A stretch of DNA of 64,000 nucleotides from positions 682,001 to 746,000 of the forward strand of contig NZ_JACVON010000002.1 of assembly GCF_018882385.1 (NCBI RefSeq), read 5' to 3'. Shown here in pieces: positions 7,857 to 18,045 of this stretch. Position 1 is the first letter of the stretch, and each line of letters begins with the position of its first letter. The DNA comes from Polynucleobacter sp. 30F-ANTBAC. Its GTDB lineage: Bacteria > Pseudomonadota > Gammaproteobacteria > Burkholderiales > Burkholderiaceae. The notes under the pieces are model-generated. The model had not been told where the DNA came from, made no database searches, and worked only from the letters and a program-made list of their open reading frames with translations. The position numbers and the translations under genes were made by a program.

Positions 7857-8513
7857 ATGATCTTACAAAAAAACCTTTTTTACATCTTTGCGCTATTTAT
7901 CGCCTTCATTGGCTTAAAGGCTCCGACCGCTATGGCAACTGAAGAACCAAGCTTTCAAGTGATTAAAAAGTTAGAACCATTTGAAATTCGTCACTATCAA
8001 GCTCAATTAATTGCGGAAGTCACCGTTGAGGGCACGCTGAGTGAGGCTTCTAATAAAGGCTTTCGATTAGTGGCTGACTACATCTTTGGTAACAATCAAA
8101 AACAATCCAATGAGTCTGAAAAGATTGCCATGACAGCCCCTGTGGTCATTGAAGAGCAGTCAGAGAAAATTGCTATGACTGCACCGGTTGTAGTCGAGCA
8201 AACCGCATCTCAATCGGATAAGCGCCAATGGGTACTTTATTTCATCATGCCTAGCAGTTATCGCATGGCCACACTGCCTAAGCCTAAAAACTCGCAAGTG
8301 CAGATCAAAGAGTTGAAGGCTAAGAAAGTGGCCCTCATTACTTTTTCAGGTTGGGTTGATGATGAAAAATTAAAGCTAAGAACAGAAGAGTTGCAAGCTT
8401 GGATGAAACAAGAAAATCTTATTCCAGTGGGGCCAGCACAGTTGGCTCGTTATAACCCTCCTTGGACCTTACCTTGGTGGCGAAGAAATGAAGTGATGAT
8501 TCCCGTTCAGTAA
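7857..8513 (+). CDS. SOUL family heme-binding protein, exported
   Basis: Member of the SOUL/HEBP family, which binds heme or other tetrapyrroles. A signal peptide (residues 1-27, cleavage after TAMA) suggests a periplasmic location. The SOUL fold begins PSFQVIKKLEPFEIRHYQ and ends with LARYNPPWTLPWWRRNEVMI. The conserved block SEKIAMTAPVV occurs twice, at residues 87-97 and 102-112, a local duplication seen in some bacterial SOUL proteins. Follows the exported unknown protein by 9 bp and ends at a strong terminator. Its role in the cell is not established. Confidence 0.92.
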   Translation: MILQKNLFYIFALFIAFIGLKAPTAMATEEPSFQVIKKLEPFEIRHYQAQLIAEVTVEGTLSEASNKGFRLVADYIFGNNQKQSNESEKIAMTAPVVIEEQSEKIAMTAPVVVEQTASQSDKRQWVLYFIMPSSYRMATLPKPKNSQVQIKELKAKKVALITFSGWVDDEKLKLRTEELQAWMKQENLIPVGPAQLARYNPPWTLPWWRRNEVMIPVQ

Positions 8514-8527
8514 TACGATCAACCAAA

Positions 8528-8566
8528 TAAAAAAGCCGGAAGTCCTTTAAACTTCCGGCTTTTTTC
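8528..8566. terminator. Bidirectional intrinsic terminator
   Basis: AGCCGGAAGT / ACTTCCGGCT form a 10-bp stem around CCTTTAA, flanked by an A-run upstream and a T-run downstream. It serves the convergent SOUL and icd genes. Confidence 0.95.
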
Positions 8567-8579
8567 ATGAGGGATCTAC

Positions 8580-10808
8580 TTACTTGCTGCTGATGATCGC
8601 ATTCAATGTCGCGCTTGGGCGCATCACCGCTTCCAATTTCTTGGTGTCCGGCTTGAAATAACCACCGATATCTACTGGCTTGCCTTGGGATGCGTTGAGC
8701 TCACTGATGATCTTCTCTTCATTTTCGGCTAATTGCTTAGCCATTGGCGCGAAGTGCGCTTGAAGTTCTTTGTCTTCAGTTTGTGCTGCCAATGCTTGTG
8801 CCCAGTACAAAGCGAGGTAGAACTGGCTACCGCGGTTATCCAATTCGCCGGTACGTGATGAAGGCGATTTTCTGTTTTCAAGCAATTGACCTGTTGCTTC
8901 ATCTAAAGTCTTGGCTAACAACTTGGCTTTGCTATTGTTGTTTTTAATACCAATATCTTCAATTGAAACCGCCAGAGCCAAGAACTCACCTAAAGAATCC
9001 CAACGTAAATGATTCTCTTCAACAAGTTGTTTAACGTGCTTAGGAGCAGAACCACCTGCACCAGTTTCAAACAAGCCACCACCATTCATCAATGGCACGA
9101 TTGAAAGCATCTTGGCACTCGTACCCAACTCTAGGATTGGGAACAAGTCGGTGAGGTAGTCACGCAAAATGTTACCTGTTACAGAAATCGTATCTTTGCC
9201 ACGGATGATGCGTTCTAAGGTATAACGCATCGCACGAGTTTGAGACATGATCTCGATATCAAGACCCGTTGTATCGTGATCTTTGAGATAGCGATTTACT
9301 TTTTTGATCAACTCATTTTCGTGTGGACGGTACTCATCTAACCAGAATACGGCTGGCGTATTAGATTGGCGTGCGCGAGTAACGGCTAATTTGACCCAAT
9401 CTCTGATTGGGGCATCTTTACATTGGCACATACGCCAGATATCGCCTTCTTCAACGTTTTGCTCGAGCAATACTTCACCATCAATGGTGACAACACGAGC
9501 AACACCTGCTTCAGGGATTTCAAATGTTTTGTCATGTGAACCGTACTCTTCTGCTTGTTGGGCCATCAAGCCCACGTTTGGCACACTACCCATCGTGGTT
9601 GGGTCGAAGTTGCCGTGTGTTTTACAGAAGTTGATCATTTCTTGATAGATACGAGCAAAGGTACTTTCTGGCATTACTGCTTTAGTATCTTTTGGACGAC
9701 CATCCGCACCCCACATCTTGCCGCCAATACGGATCATGGCAGGCATTGAAGCATCCACAATCACATCGTTAGGGGAGTGAAGGTTGGTAATACCCTTGGC
9801 TGAGTCAACCATCGCCAATTCTGGGCGGTGCTCGTGGCAAGCATGCAAATCATTGATGATTTCTTCACGCTTAGAACTTGGTAGTGAAGCAATCTTTTCA
9901 TAAACGCTACTTAAACCATTGTTGGCATTAACACCCAACTCCTTGAACAAGGCAGCATGCTTATCAAAAGCTGTTTTGTAGAAAATCTTCACAGCGTGAC
10001 CGAATACGATCGGGTGAGACACCTTCATCATTGTGGCTTTTACGTGAAGAGAGAACATCACACGTGTTTCATACGCGTCTTGAATTTCATCTTCGTAGAA
10101 CTTGCACAAGGCTTTTTTGCTCATGTACATGCTGTCGATGATTTCACCTTCTAAAAGAGCTATCTTTTCTTTTAGAACAATCGTCTTACCTGTCTTGGTC
10201 ACCAAATCCATGCGAACGTTACAAGCACTTGGCATCACCATTGATTTTTCGCTGGAGTAGAAGTCTCCACCATGCATGTGCGAGACGTGCGTGCGAGATG
10301 CTTGACTCCATTTGCCCATAGAGTGCGGGTTCTTGCGAGCATAACGTTTCACTGCAGCTGGAGCTCTACGGTCGGAGTTGCCTTCACGTAGAACTGGATT
10401 CACCGCACTGCCTAAACACTTGGAGTAGCGTTGACGAATTTCTTTTTCAGCATCTGTTTTTGGATCTTCAGGATAGTCAGGGATGTCATAGCCCTGAGAC
10501 TGTAACTCTTTGATAGCAGTCTTAAGCTGGCCAACGGCAGCACTGATGTTTGGTAATTTAATGATATTAGTGTCTGGCAATAATGTCATCTTGCCAAGCT
10601 CGCTCAAATTATCAGGAATCTTTTGTTCTTCTTTTAATTTTTCTGGGAAGGCGGCAATAATTCTGGCGGCTACTGAAATATCACTCTCAACGACTTCAAT
10701 GTCAGCTGGTGCTGTGAAGGTGCGAATGATCGGTAAAAAAGATGCGGTTGCTAAATAGGGCGCTTCATCTGTGAGCGTGTAAACAATCTTTGATTTCTTT
10801 GAAGCCAT
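8580..10808 (-). CDS. icd: NADP-dependent isocitrate dehydrogenase, monomeric type
   Basis: TCA-cycle enzyme that oxidatively decarboxylates isocitrate to 2-oxoglutarate with NADP+. The 742-residue length and the sequence ([20 protein letters not shown] at the start, [30 protein letters not shown], the late [16 protein letters not shown]) are those of the large monomeric IDH, not the 45-kDa dimeric enzyme. The start ATG at 10808 has a GAGGAAT ribosome binding site. Monocistronic: a terminator lies after it and a long AT-rich spacer before it. It would feed 2-oxoglutarate to the sucA-sucB-lpdA complex encoded later in the window. Confidence 0.96.
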   Translation of the reverse strand: MASKKSKIVYTLTDEAPYLATASFLPIIRTFTAPADIEVVESDISVAARIIAAFPEKLKEEQKIPDNLSELGKMTLLPDTNIIKLPNISAAVGQLKTAIKELQSQGYDIPDYPEDPKTDAEKEIRQRYSKCLGSAVNPVLREGNSDRRAPAAVKRYARKNPHSMGKWSQASRTHVSHMHGGDFYSSEKSMVMPSACNVRMDLVTKTGKTIVLKEKIALLEGEIIDSMYMSKKALCKFYEDEIQDAYETRVMFSLHVKATMMKVSHPIVFGHAVKIFYKTAFDKHAALFKELGVNANNGLSSVYEKIASLPSSKREEIINDLHACHEHRPELAMVDSAKGITNLHSPNDVIVDASMPAMIRIGGKMWGADGRPKDTKAVMPESTFARIYQEMINFCKTHGNFDPTTMGSVPNVGLMAQQAEEYGSHDKTFEIPEAGVARVVTIDGEVLLEQNVEEGDIWRMCQCKDAPIRDWVKLAVTRARQSNTPAVFWLDEYRPHENELIKKVNRYLKDHDTTGLDIEIMSQTRAMRYTLERIIRGKDTISVTGNILRDYLTDLFPILELGTSAKMLSIVPLMNGGGLFETGAGGSAPKHVKQLVEENHLRWDSLGEFLALAVSIEDIGIKNNNSKAKLLAKTLDEATGQLLENRKSPSSRTGELDNRGSQFYLALYWAQALAAQTEDKELQAHFAPMAKQLAENEEKIISELNASQGKPVDIGGYFKPDTKKLEAVMRPSATLNAIISSK

Positions 10809-11060
10809 TGATAATTCCTCTTTTTATAGATTGACCTGTCTCTGTTGCGAATTCATCTAATTTTCATTAATTAGCTTTGTGATTTTAAGCTCTCAAGCTT
10901 TGACTATCCTTACCTATTTTCACTAGGTATCTTTATTTGACCAAATTACTTAAGAGTTTTGTAAAAAACTCATCAAATTAGTGCCATCAAACCAAATTAT
11001 TAGCTTTTGAGTCAATAATGAAGGCTTAATGATTAACTTTTAAGATATATTTGGTTAGTC

Positions 11061-11094
11061 AATGTTTATTAAGTTAATGATTTTAATAAACATT
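11061..11094. repeat. 12-bp perfect inverted repeat, candidate operator
   Basis: AATGTTTATTAA (11061-11072) and TTAATAAACATT (11083-11094) are exact reverse complements with a 10-nt spacer. Their centres are 22 bp apart, about two helical turns, a geometry suited to a dimeric regulator. It lies about 50 bp upstream of the putative -35 of the adjacent winged-helix gene. Confidence 0.6.
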
Positions 11095-11122
11095 TTATAT
11101 TCTATTGGTAGTTATAAAATTT

Positions 11123-11151
11123 ATGTCATTTTTGTTAAATTACCCTATAAT
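11123..11151 (+). promoter_or_regulatory. Sigma70-like promoter of the winged-helix gene
   Basis: A perfect -10 TATAAT (11146-11151) is preceded at 17 bp by ATGTCA (11123-11128), which matches four of six -35 bases. It is 46 bp before the GTG start. Confidence 0.55.
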
Positions 11152-11197
11152 TTGTATACAAAGAAAGTTAAATCCTCAAAACGGAGACAAATTCATA

Positions 11198-11548
11198 GTG
11201 AAAAATAAAGATTTACAAGAAATCTACTTTCGCTTTCTCAACTTGGTTCGTTCAGTTGAAGAGCTACCTAGCTTTCCAAAGCTTGATGCCACAGAGAACC
11301 AACTTCTTAACGAAGTCGCCTCTAAATGGCAGCAAGGTGAGCGCCTTTTAGTTAGTGATGCGATTGCTAAGCGTGAAATTGGTTCTCCAGCGACCTTGCA
11401 TGCTCGATTGAAGCAGTTGCGCGACAAAGACATGGTGACCTATGTGATTGAGACTGATGGTCGCAAAAAATACATTGAACCTACTGAAAATGCTTTGAAG
11501 TACTTTTCTCAAATTTCAAACTGCATGATTGAGGCAACTTCTAAATAA
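11198..11548 (+). CDS. Small winged-helix (MarR-like) DNA-binding protein
   Basis: Probable transcription factor. The GTG at 11198 is chosen because ACGGAGAC lies 9-15 bp upstream and because the promoter-like TATAAT at 11146 would fall inside any longer reading. The 116-residue product has a helical N-terminus (IYFRFLNLVRSVEELP). A winged HTH follows: LLVSDAIAKREIGSPATLHARLKQLRDKDMVTYV, then a wing strand ETDGRKKYIEPT. The target is unknown. The inverted repeat in its own upstream region suggests autoregulation or control of the divergent icd gene. Ends at a terminator. Confidence 0.8.
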   Translation: MKNKDLQEIYFRFLNLVRSVEELPSFPKLDATENQLLNEVASKWQQGERLLVSDAIAKREIGSPATLHARLKQLRDKDMVTYVIETDGRKKYIEPTENALKYFSQISNCMIEATSK

Positions 11549-11564
11549 GAAGTCTGTTCATTAA

Positions 11565-11595
11565 TAAAAAACGCCACAGATGTGGCGTTTTTTTA
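11565..11595. terminator. Bidirectional intrinsic terminator
   Basis: ACGCCACA / TGTGGCGT (11571-11588) forms an 8-bp stem with a 2-nt loop inside A and T runs, between two convergent genes. Confidence 0.92.
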
Positions 11596-11615
11596 TGACT
11601 TCACAATCATGGCAA

Positions 11616-13043
11616 TCACAAATTAATGACTTTCCCTGGGTTCATCAAATTGTTGGGGTCAATCGCTTTTTTAATGGATTGCATTAAGTGAAAAGCAGCA
11701 TTGCCACGATGACCTTGTAAGTAATCCACCTTTTGCTGTCCCACACCATGCTCGGCAGAGATCGAGCCATTGAGCCTCTCAACTTCAGCGTAAACCATCG
11801 CTTGAATCTCTTTACTGTAGGTCGTGAAAAAACTTTCGGTTTCAGCGGATGTAGGACCAGCCACGTTGTAGTGCAAATTGCCATCACCTAAGTGACCGTA
11901 ATTGATCACACGAATAGTCGGGTACTTGGTTTTTAGAAGGGCATTGCATGTCTTGATAAATGCTGGAATGGCGGAAATGGGTAATGACACATCGTGCTTG
12001 ATGTTGGGGCCATCATCAGCTTGAGCAAGAGGGATGTGCTCGCGCATATCCCAGAATTTTCTAGCCTGAGCAATGTTGCTAGCAACAATTGCATCACTCG
12101 CGCAGCCAGATTCTAAAGCGCCTTCTAGGATATTTTCCATGAGCTGCATCGCATGTTCTGAGCTCTCATAGTCCGATATTTCGACAAGAACTTCATACGG
12201 ATTTTCACCAGCTAATGGACTGGCTAGAGCAGGGTAGTAATGTTTTAAAAGAGCGAGACTTTCATCGGACATCATCTCAAAACCAGTGAGCTGTGCCGAG
12301 GCGCCTGCTTGAAAGCGATTCAATAACTCCACTGCTCTTTCGGCGCTTGGTGTTGCAACAAGCGCTGTCCATTGCGCCACAGGGATCGGAAATAATTTCA
12401 TAACCGCAGCTGTAATGATGCCCAAGCTACCTTCAGCGCCAATAAATAAATCCCTTAAGTCGTAGCCGGTATTATCTTTGCGCAAACCTCTTAAGCTATT
12501 GAGGATGTCGCCATTCGGTAAAACCACCTCAAGACCGAGACACAATTCTCTCGTATTGCCATAGCGCAATACGGAAGTTCCGCCAGCATTGGTGGATAAA
12601 TTGCCACCGATCATGCAGCTACCTTCGGCACCTAAGCTTAAGGGGAAGTAGCGATCTGCTTTAGCGGCTTCTTCTTGTAGCGTTTGTAATACAACACCAG
12701 CCTCAACCGTGATCGTTTGATTTGAGGTATCGACTGCACGAACTTTATTCATGCGTTGCAGTGAGATGACTACTTGCCGACCGGTTGCGTTGGGTGTGGC
12801 GCCGCCACACAGGCCGGTATTGCCGCCCTGGGGTACGATCGCAATGAGATTCGCGGCACACAACTTAACGATCTCAGATACTTCTTGCGTGTTCGCAGGG
12901 CGCAGTGCAGCAATGGCTTGGCCGCGATAGCGTTTGCGCCAATCGATCAAGTACGGTTCTAAATCAGCAGGGGCGGTGATGACTTGCTCAGCACCAACGA
13001 TGCTTTGTAAATGGCTAATTAATTCTTGATCGGTGAGTGACAT
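11616..13043 (-). CDS. FAD-binding oxidoreductase (D-2-hydroxyacid dehydrogenase / GlcD-like)
   Basis: Flavoprotein of the VAO/PCMH family that oxidises D-2-hydroxyacids such as D-lactate, D-2-hydroxyglutarate or glycolate. The FAD pyrophosphate motif VPQGGNTGLCGGATPN lies near residues 70-85. The C-terminal cap carries NYGHLGDGNLHYNV and the family-ending SAEHGVGQQK with a catalytic-site His. At 475 residues it is the stand-alone type without Fe-S domain. Last gene of the wrbA / DUF2069 / oxidoreductase unit (52 bp after the DUF2069 gene). The exact substrate cannot be told from sequence. Confidence 0.9.
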   Translation of the reverse strand: MSLTDQELISHLQSIVGAEQVITAPADLEPYLIDWRKRYRGQAIAALRPANTQEVSEIVKLCAANLIAIVPQGGNTGLCGGATPNATGRQVVISLQRMNKVRAVDTSNQTITVEAGVVLQTLQEEAAKADRYFPLSLGAEGSCMIGGNLSTNAGGTSVLRYGNTRELCLGLEVVLPNGDILNSLRGLRKDNTGYDLRDLFIGAEGSLGIITAAVMKLFPIPVAQWTALVATPSAERAVELLNRFQAGASAQLTGFEMMSDESLALLKHYYPALASPLAGENPYEVLVEISDYESSEHAMQLMENILEGALESGCASDAIVASNIAQARKFWDMREHIPLAQADDGPNIKHDVSLPISAIPAFIKTCNALLKTKYPTIRVINYGHLGDGNLHYNVAGPTSAETESFFTTYSKEIQAMVYAEVERLNGSISAEHGVGQQKVDYLQGHRGNAAFHLMQSIKKAIDPNNLMNPGKVINL

Positions 13044-13095
13044 GTCTTCCTCATTGGAATTTCTCTAGTTTTATTAATGCAAACTTTTTGATAGT

Positions 13096-13548
13096 TTAAT
13101 TCTTCAGGTCCCGAGCTGCCGCTTCCTTGGCGGCTTGCTCCTGCTCGAGCTTTTCAAGCTCTAATTTTTTCTGCTTGGCTACTTTCTTCAAAGGTTTTAA
13201 ATACGCCAACAATGCAAAATACGTGATCACACTCAGAATGATTTCCAGTGCCGCTAAATAGCTAGATAAGCCCGGGTCATTCAATCGCACCACACCTTCA
13301 ATGAAATAAAGCATCACCAGCATGGATGACCACTGCATGGTGTAGTTTCGGCCTTGCCAAATACCTTTAAGAGCAAATAGGAGTGGCATGACTTTAATCA
13401 CAGCCCACGAGCCACCTGGTTTGATGGGGGCTAAAACAGCCTCCCACAAAATGCACAACACAATTAAGGCAAACCAAGACCACCAAGCCACCAAACGCCA
13501 ATGTGGTTTGGGTTGAAGGGCTTGTTCTAGATGGATTGGAGTGGTCAT
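13096..13548 (-). CDS. DUF2069 inner-membrane protein
   Basis: Short integral membrane protein of the DUF2069 family, function unknown. The 150 residues show about four membrane segments (near 20-42, 50-65, 72-90, 95-115; includes ALKGIWQGRNYTMQW and MLYFIEGVVRLNDPG, both typical of the family). A charged cytoplasmic tail rich in Lys, Glu and Ala follows (KKLELEKLEQEQAAKEAAAR) and may form a short coiled coil. It lies 40 bp downstream of wrbA on the same strand, an arrangement common in betaproteobacteria. Confidence 0.88.
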   Translation of the reverse strand: MTTPIHLEQALQPKPHWRLVAWWSWFALIVLCILWEAVLAPIKPGGSWAVIKVMPLLFALKGIWQGRNYTMQWSSMLVMLYFIEGVVRLNDPGLSSYLAALEIILSVITYFALLAYLKPLKKVAKQKKLELEKLEQEQAAKEAAARDLKN

Positions 13549-13588
13549 GTCAGGCGCGCTTTCAATAATTATTAATGGGTGGTCTTAA

Positions 13589-14218
<630 letters not shown>

Positions 14219-14244
14219 TTAGTTAACTTGCTTATGATAGAGCC

Positions 14245-15084
14245 GTGCAAGTAATTCGTCATAAAGACTCTATTCTCGATTTTTTTAGCTACATGCGCCA
14301 ACGCGCCAAGGTAGGTCGTATCAATGAAATGGCTGCCAGCCTTTCTTTTACGACTATTTTGTCGATTGTGCCCATGGTAACTGTTTCCTTTGCTTTGCTG
14401 GCAGTGATGCCTGGCTTTCTCAGTTTGAGGCGTTCTTTTCAGAACTGGCTTTCCGTTAATCTAATTCCAGGGAATATCGGCGATCCCATTCTGGTCTATT
14501 TGAATCAATTTGCCTTAAAGGCCAAAGGGTTAACCATTTTTGGTTCTGTTGGTTTGATCATTGGTATCTTTTTCACTTTAATTACCGTTGAGAATGCCTT
14601 TAATCGCATCTGGAATGTGCAAAATCCTCGGCCATTCTTTAAAAGAATCGGCATTCATTTAGTGGCAACTGGCTTGGGCCCTCTGTTGTTAGGCTTGAGC
14701 ATCTATTTAAGCTCCATGATCTTGAGCGCCTCTAAGGGGTGGATTGGACCGTTGAGCCTGGGCTTTAATTTTGTGGCGGCTGTATTCCCTATCATCCTGT
14801 CGATCCTCTCTTTCCTTTTGGTTTACAAAATACTGCCTTATGAAAAGGTTAAATGGTCGGATGCTCTATGGGGAGCCGCCTGGGCTGGTATGGTTTTTGA
14901 GACAGCCAAGTTTGGATTTGCTTGGTTTGCGGCTAATTTCCCGATCTATAAAACGGTTTATGGCGCTTTTGCCATCTTGCCGCTCTTTTTAGTTTGGATC
15001 TATGTGACTTGGTGGGTGACCTTAGCGGGCGCCACCATCGTGGCCAATATGCCGATTGTGAGAGCTTGGGAGCGCTCCAAGTGA
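14245..15084 (+). CDS. YihY/BrkB family inner-membrane protein
   Basis: Integral membrane protein of the YihY family (once misannotated as ribonuclease BN). The function is unsettled. Six hydrophobic stretches are visible (about 35-60, 85-110, 128-150, 165-190, 205-225, 240-265). They include the family landmark EMAASLSFTTILSIVPMVTV near residues 28-47 and RIWNVQNPRPFFKRI. The start is a GTG; it gives a normal-length N-terminus (279 residues), but the short divergent gap to wrbA leaves little room for a promoter, so the true start could lie downstream. Confidence 0.88.
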   Translation: MQVIRHKDSILDFFSYMRQRAKVGRINEMAASLSFTTILSIVPMVTVSFALLAVMPGFLSLRRSFQNWLSVNLIPGNIGDPILVYLNQFALKAKGLTIFGSVGLIIGIFFTLITVENAFNRIWNVQNPRPFFKRIGIHLVATGLGPLLLGLSIYLSSMILSASKGWIGPLSLGFNFVAAVFPIILSILSFLLVYKILPYEKVKWSDALWGAAWAGMVFETAKFGFAWFAANFPIYKTVYGAFAILPLFLVWIYVTWWVTLAGATIVANMPIVRAWERSK

Positions 15085-15203
15085 TGAAAGAGTCATACCC
15101 CTCATCAAGTTGAAAAGGGAGGGTAAGCACTAATTAAAACTTTCTAGCCTCTGTTCTGAACTGCTGATAGACTAAAGTTAAGATTTAATCAGAAAGGATG
15201 ATC

Positions 15204-15650
15204 ATGAAAGTCAGTGACATTTTGCGCTTCAAGGGGGCAACCCTTTATACCGTTTCTCCAGAGACATCTCTTTCTGCGGCAGTGCATGTGATGGCTGAAA
15301 AAGACATCGGCTCTTTGGTTGTGATGGAATATGCCAAGCTCGTAGGCATGCTGACTTTTAGAGAGGTGATTGAAACTTTAGCTAAGAGTCATGGCACGCT
15401 GGGCTCTGCTCATGTGGGTGAGGTGATGGAGCAAGCGCCTTTGACCTGTTCTTCCGATACCGACTTGGATGATGTGCGTCGCATGATGCTGGATAAGCAC
15501 GTGCGTTACTTGCCAGTCATGGACGGTAGCACCTTGATGGGTGTGATTTCTTTTTATGACGTTGCAAAAGCAGTGGTAGAAGCTCAAAGCTTTGAAAACA
15601 CCATGCTCAAAGCCTATATCCGCGATTGGCCAGCGGAGGAAGCTAAGTAA
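15204..15650 (+). CDS. CBS-domain pair protein
   Basis: A 148-residue protein made almost entirely of two CBS motifs (roughly residues 8-62 and 72-128), a Bateman module that usually senses adenine nucleotides such as AMP, ATP or SAM. The second motif ends MLDKHVRYLPVMDGSTLMGVISFYDV. The ATG at 15204 is preferred over the one at 15198 because AGAAAGG (15191-15197) is correctly spaced only for the later one. No partner domain is fused, so it probably regulates another protein. Monocistronic; a hairpin lies between it and aroC. Confidence 0.9.
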   Translation: MKVSDILRFKGATLYTVSPETSLSAAVHVMAEKDIGSLVVMEYAKLVGMLTFREVIETLAKSHGTLGSAHVGEVMEQAPLTCSSDTDLDDVRRMMLDKHVRYLPVMDGSTLMGVISFYDVAKAVVEAQSFENTMLKAYIRDWPAEEAK

Positions 15651-15695
15651 GCCGAGTAAAACAGATCCATTATTTTTGATCTTTTTAGAATAAAA

Positions 15696-15717
15696 GAAGG
15701 GGGTAAATTCCCCCTTC
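15696..15717. terminator. GC-rich hairpin between the CBS gene and aroC
   Basis: GAAGGGGG and CCCCCTTC form a perfect 8-bp stem around TAAATT, 27 bp before the aroC start. No T-run follows on the plus strand, so it is either a weak terminator after the CBS gene or a structured aroC leader. Confidence 0.5.
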
Positions 15718-15744
15718 ATCCCAGACCAATGCGATAATGTCGGC

Positions 15745-16845
15745 ATGGCTGGAAGCACACTTGGACACTTATTTCGTATCACCACTTTTGGTGAATCTCA
15801 TGGACCTGCGATAGGCGCTGTTATTGATGGCTGCCCGCCAGGGATGTCATTATCTGTTGAAGATATTCAAGGTGACTTGGATCGTCGCAAACCTGGAACT
15901 TCTAGGCACGTGACCCAGCGCCAAGAAGAAGACAAAGTAGAAATTCTTTCGGGTGTCTTTGAAGGTAAGACCACCGGAACGCCGATTGCTTTGGTGATCC
16001 GCAACACGGATCAACGTAGTCAAGATTACGGCAATATCTTAGATACATTCAGACCAGGCCATGCCGATTACACGTATTGGCATAAATATGGCATCCGCGA
16101 CCCTCGTGGTGGTGGACGTTCTTCAGCCCGCTTAACAGCCCCTGTTGTGGCTGCAGCTGCTGTGGCTAAAAAATGGCTTGCTGAACACTATGGCATGAGC
16201 TTTTATGGCTACATGACGCAGTTGGGTGATATTGAGATTCCTTTTGAAGATGCTAGTCACATTCCTCAAAATCCTTTTTTTGCGGCAAACGCCACCATCA
16301 TTCCTGAGCTTGAAACTTATATGGACACCTTGCGTAAAGCAGGGGACTCGTGTGGTGCACGTTTAACGGTCGTGGCGACAGGTGTTCCGGTCGGCGTGGG
16401 TGAGCCTATTTTTGATAAGCTGGATGCGGATATTGCGCATGCCATGATGGGTATCAATGCTGTTAAGGGTGTTGAGATCGGTGCAGGCTTTAAAAGCGTG
16501 ACTCAAAAGGGTAGCGAGCATGGTGATGAAATGTTTGCGGATGGTTTTGCAAGCAACAATGCCGGTGGTGTTGTTGGTGGCATCAGCAGTGGTCAAGATG
16601 TTGTGGTGTCGATTGCGATCAAACCGACTTCATCCATCATGTCTCCAAAGCAATCTCTAGATCGTGCAGGTCAACCTACAACGGTTCAAACCAAGGGTCG
16701 TCATGATCCTTGTGTGGGTATCCGAGCAACGCCGATTGCTGAAGCTATGTTGGCTTTGGTGATCATGGATCATGTGTTGCGTCATCGTGCGCAATGCGGT
16801 GACGTTCATGTTGATACGCCTCGTATTCCAGCGCAACGTCCTTAA
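15745..16845 (+). CDS. aroC: Chorismate synthase
   Basis: Last step of the shikimate pathway: converts 5-enolpyruvylshikimate-3-phosphate to chorismate, using reduced FMN without net redox change. All family signatures are present: [16 protein letters not shown] at residues 10-25, the FMN-binding [11 protein letters not shown] followed by [12 protein letters not shown], and near the end [18 protein letters not shown]. Full length (366). The start ATG begins [12 protein letters not shown], as in other members. The MFS transporter gene begins 13 bp after the stop and is likely co-transcribed. Confidence 0.97.
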   Translation: MAGSTLGHLFRITTFGESHGPAIGAVIDGCPPGMSLSVEDIQGDLDRRKPGTSRHVTQRQEEDKVEILSGVFEGKTTGTPIALVIRNTDQRSQDYGNILDTFRPGHADYTYWHKYGIRDPRGGGRSSARLTAPVVAAAAVAKKWLAEHYGMSFYGYMTQLGDIEIPFEDASHIPQNPFFAANATIIPELETYMDTLRKAGDSCGARLTVVATGVPVGVGEPIFDKLDADIAHAMMGINAVKGVEIGAGFKSVTQKGSEHGDEMFADGFASNNAGGVVGGISSGQDVVVSIAIKPTSSIMSPKQSLDRAGQPTTVQTKGRHDPCVGIRATPIAEAMLALVIMDHVLRHRAQCGDVHVDTPRIPAQRP

Positions 16846-16858
16846 TTAGAGGCTGTTG

Positions 16859-18001
16859 ATGACCGGTCTGGTACGACTGGCTTTCGCAGCCTTCTTCTTT
16901 TTCTATTTTGCCTATATTGGTTTGATGTCGCCGTATTCGAGCTTGTACTTTGCAAGCCGCGGTATGGGACCCATTGAAATTGCGGCATTGATGTCCATGT
17001 TTCAAATTACCCGAATCATGGGACCTTTTGCGTGGGGTTGGTTAGCGGATGTCCGTCGCGATCGCTTGGGAATCATGCGTATGACGGCGGTTGCTGCATG
17101 CTTTATTTTCTCAGCCATTTTTTTTCTAGAAGATTACATCGCCTTATTGATCTGGATGTTCTTACTCAATACCGTCATCAGCAGTTTGATGCCTTTGGGT
17201 GAGGCTGCCACAGTCCATGCGCTGCATCGAGATAATGGATTTGATCAGCGCTATGGGCGTCTGCGCTTATGGGGTTCGATTGGTTTTATCACTATGGTGA
17301 TGGGTGCCGGTGCTTGGTTTGAAGCATTTGGTATTCAGAGCTTGCCCTGGTTTGGTTTGGCTGCTTTAATCGTCATGACCGGTCTTACCATGTTGCTGCG
17401 AGAGCCCAAGATGGAAGTGGTGGAGCAAGCGGTGATCAAGTTCTCTGTGGTTCTAAAGAATCGATATCTGCAGTGGTTTCTATCGGCTAACTTCTGGATG
17501 ATTTTTGCCCATGCCTGTTTCTATGTCTTCTATTCTTTGTACCTGGATCGGATGGGCTACTCCAAAGCGGAGATTGGGCTTCTTTGGATGCTTGGCGTCT
17601 TGGCGGAAGTCATTTTCTTTTTCTATCAAAGTCATTTCTTCGCCAGATTTAGCACAAAACATATCTTGATTGCGACCTACTTGATCGCGGTGCTACGTTT
17701 TGCCTTGATGGCGTATTGGCCGAATGTGATTGTTTTAGTCGTGGCGCAGTTGATGCATGCTGCCACCTTTGGGGCACATCACAGCGCTAGCATCAAAATG
17801 CTACAAACTTGGTTTACAGGACCTTTGCAAGCCAGAGGCCAAGCTCTTTATACGACTGTGTCGTACGGCATTGGCGGTACTGTGGGTGGTTTATGTGCTG
17901 GTTGGGTTTGGGAGCATTGGGCGCCAGACCACGTCTTTGGTCTGGCTGCGCTAGCGAGTTTCTTAGGTTACATCTGCATGCAACGCGTTAAGGTTAAGTA
18001 A
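16859..18001 (+). CDS. MFS transporter (HcaT / nucleoside-H+ symporter-like group)
   Basis: Twelve-helix major facilitator of the MFS_1-like/HcaT group (380 residues). The ATG at 16859 is chosen because AGAGG lies 6 bp upstream. Features are a first helix AFAAFFFFYFAYIGLMSPY, the ASRGMGPIEIAALMSMFQI cytoplasmic loop, the MFS-like WLADVRRDRLG after helix 2, and a second-half repeat starting near residue 205. Substrate unknown; family members carry 3-phenylpropionate, nucleosides or sugars. Immediately follows aroC. Confidence 0.88.
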   Translation: MTGLVRLAFAAFFFFYFAYIGLMSPYSSLYFASRGMGPIEIAALMSMFQITRIMGPFAWGWLADVRRDRLGIMRMTAVAACFIFSAIFFLEDYIALLIWMFLLNTVISSLMPLGEAATVHALHRDNGFDQRYGRLRLWGSIGFITMVMGAGAWFEAFGIQSLPWFGLAALIVMTGLTMLLREPKMEVVEQAVIKFSVVLKNRYLQWFLSANFWMIFAHACFYVFYSLYLDRMGYSKAEIGLLWMLGVLAEVIFFFYQSHFFARFSTKHILIATYLIAVLRFALMAYWPNVIVLVVAQLMHAATFGAHHSASIKMLQTWFTGPLQARGQALYTTVSYGIGGTVGGLCAGWVWEHWAPDHVFGLAALASFLGYICMQRVKVK

Positions 18002-18045
18002 AAGACAAACAACAAACAACCAACAAGCAAAAAGTCCCAAGCCGC

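Larger units (their letters stand above)
10809..11197. promoter_or_regulatory. 389-bp AT-rich divergent spacer between icd and a regulator
   Basis: No convincing gene. It holds a 12-bp perfect inverted repeat (11061-11094), a sigma70-like promoter near 11123-11151 towards the regulator, and a weak AT hairpin near 10953-10971. The spacer is long for this compact genome. Confidence 0.6.

Noticed and set aside
9304..9645. 113-residue plus-strand frame opposite icd
   Set aside because: Antisense shadow of a well-supported long gene; no ribosome binding site and no sensible protein features.
15378..15785. 135-residue minus-strand frame across the CBS gene and aroC start
   Set aside because: Overlaps two solid genes antisense and spans the hairpin between them; no coding evidence.
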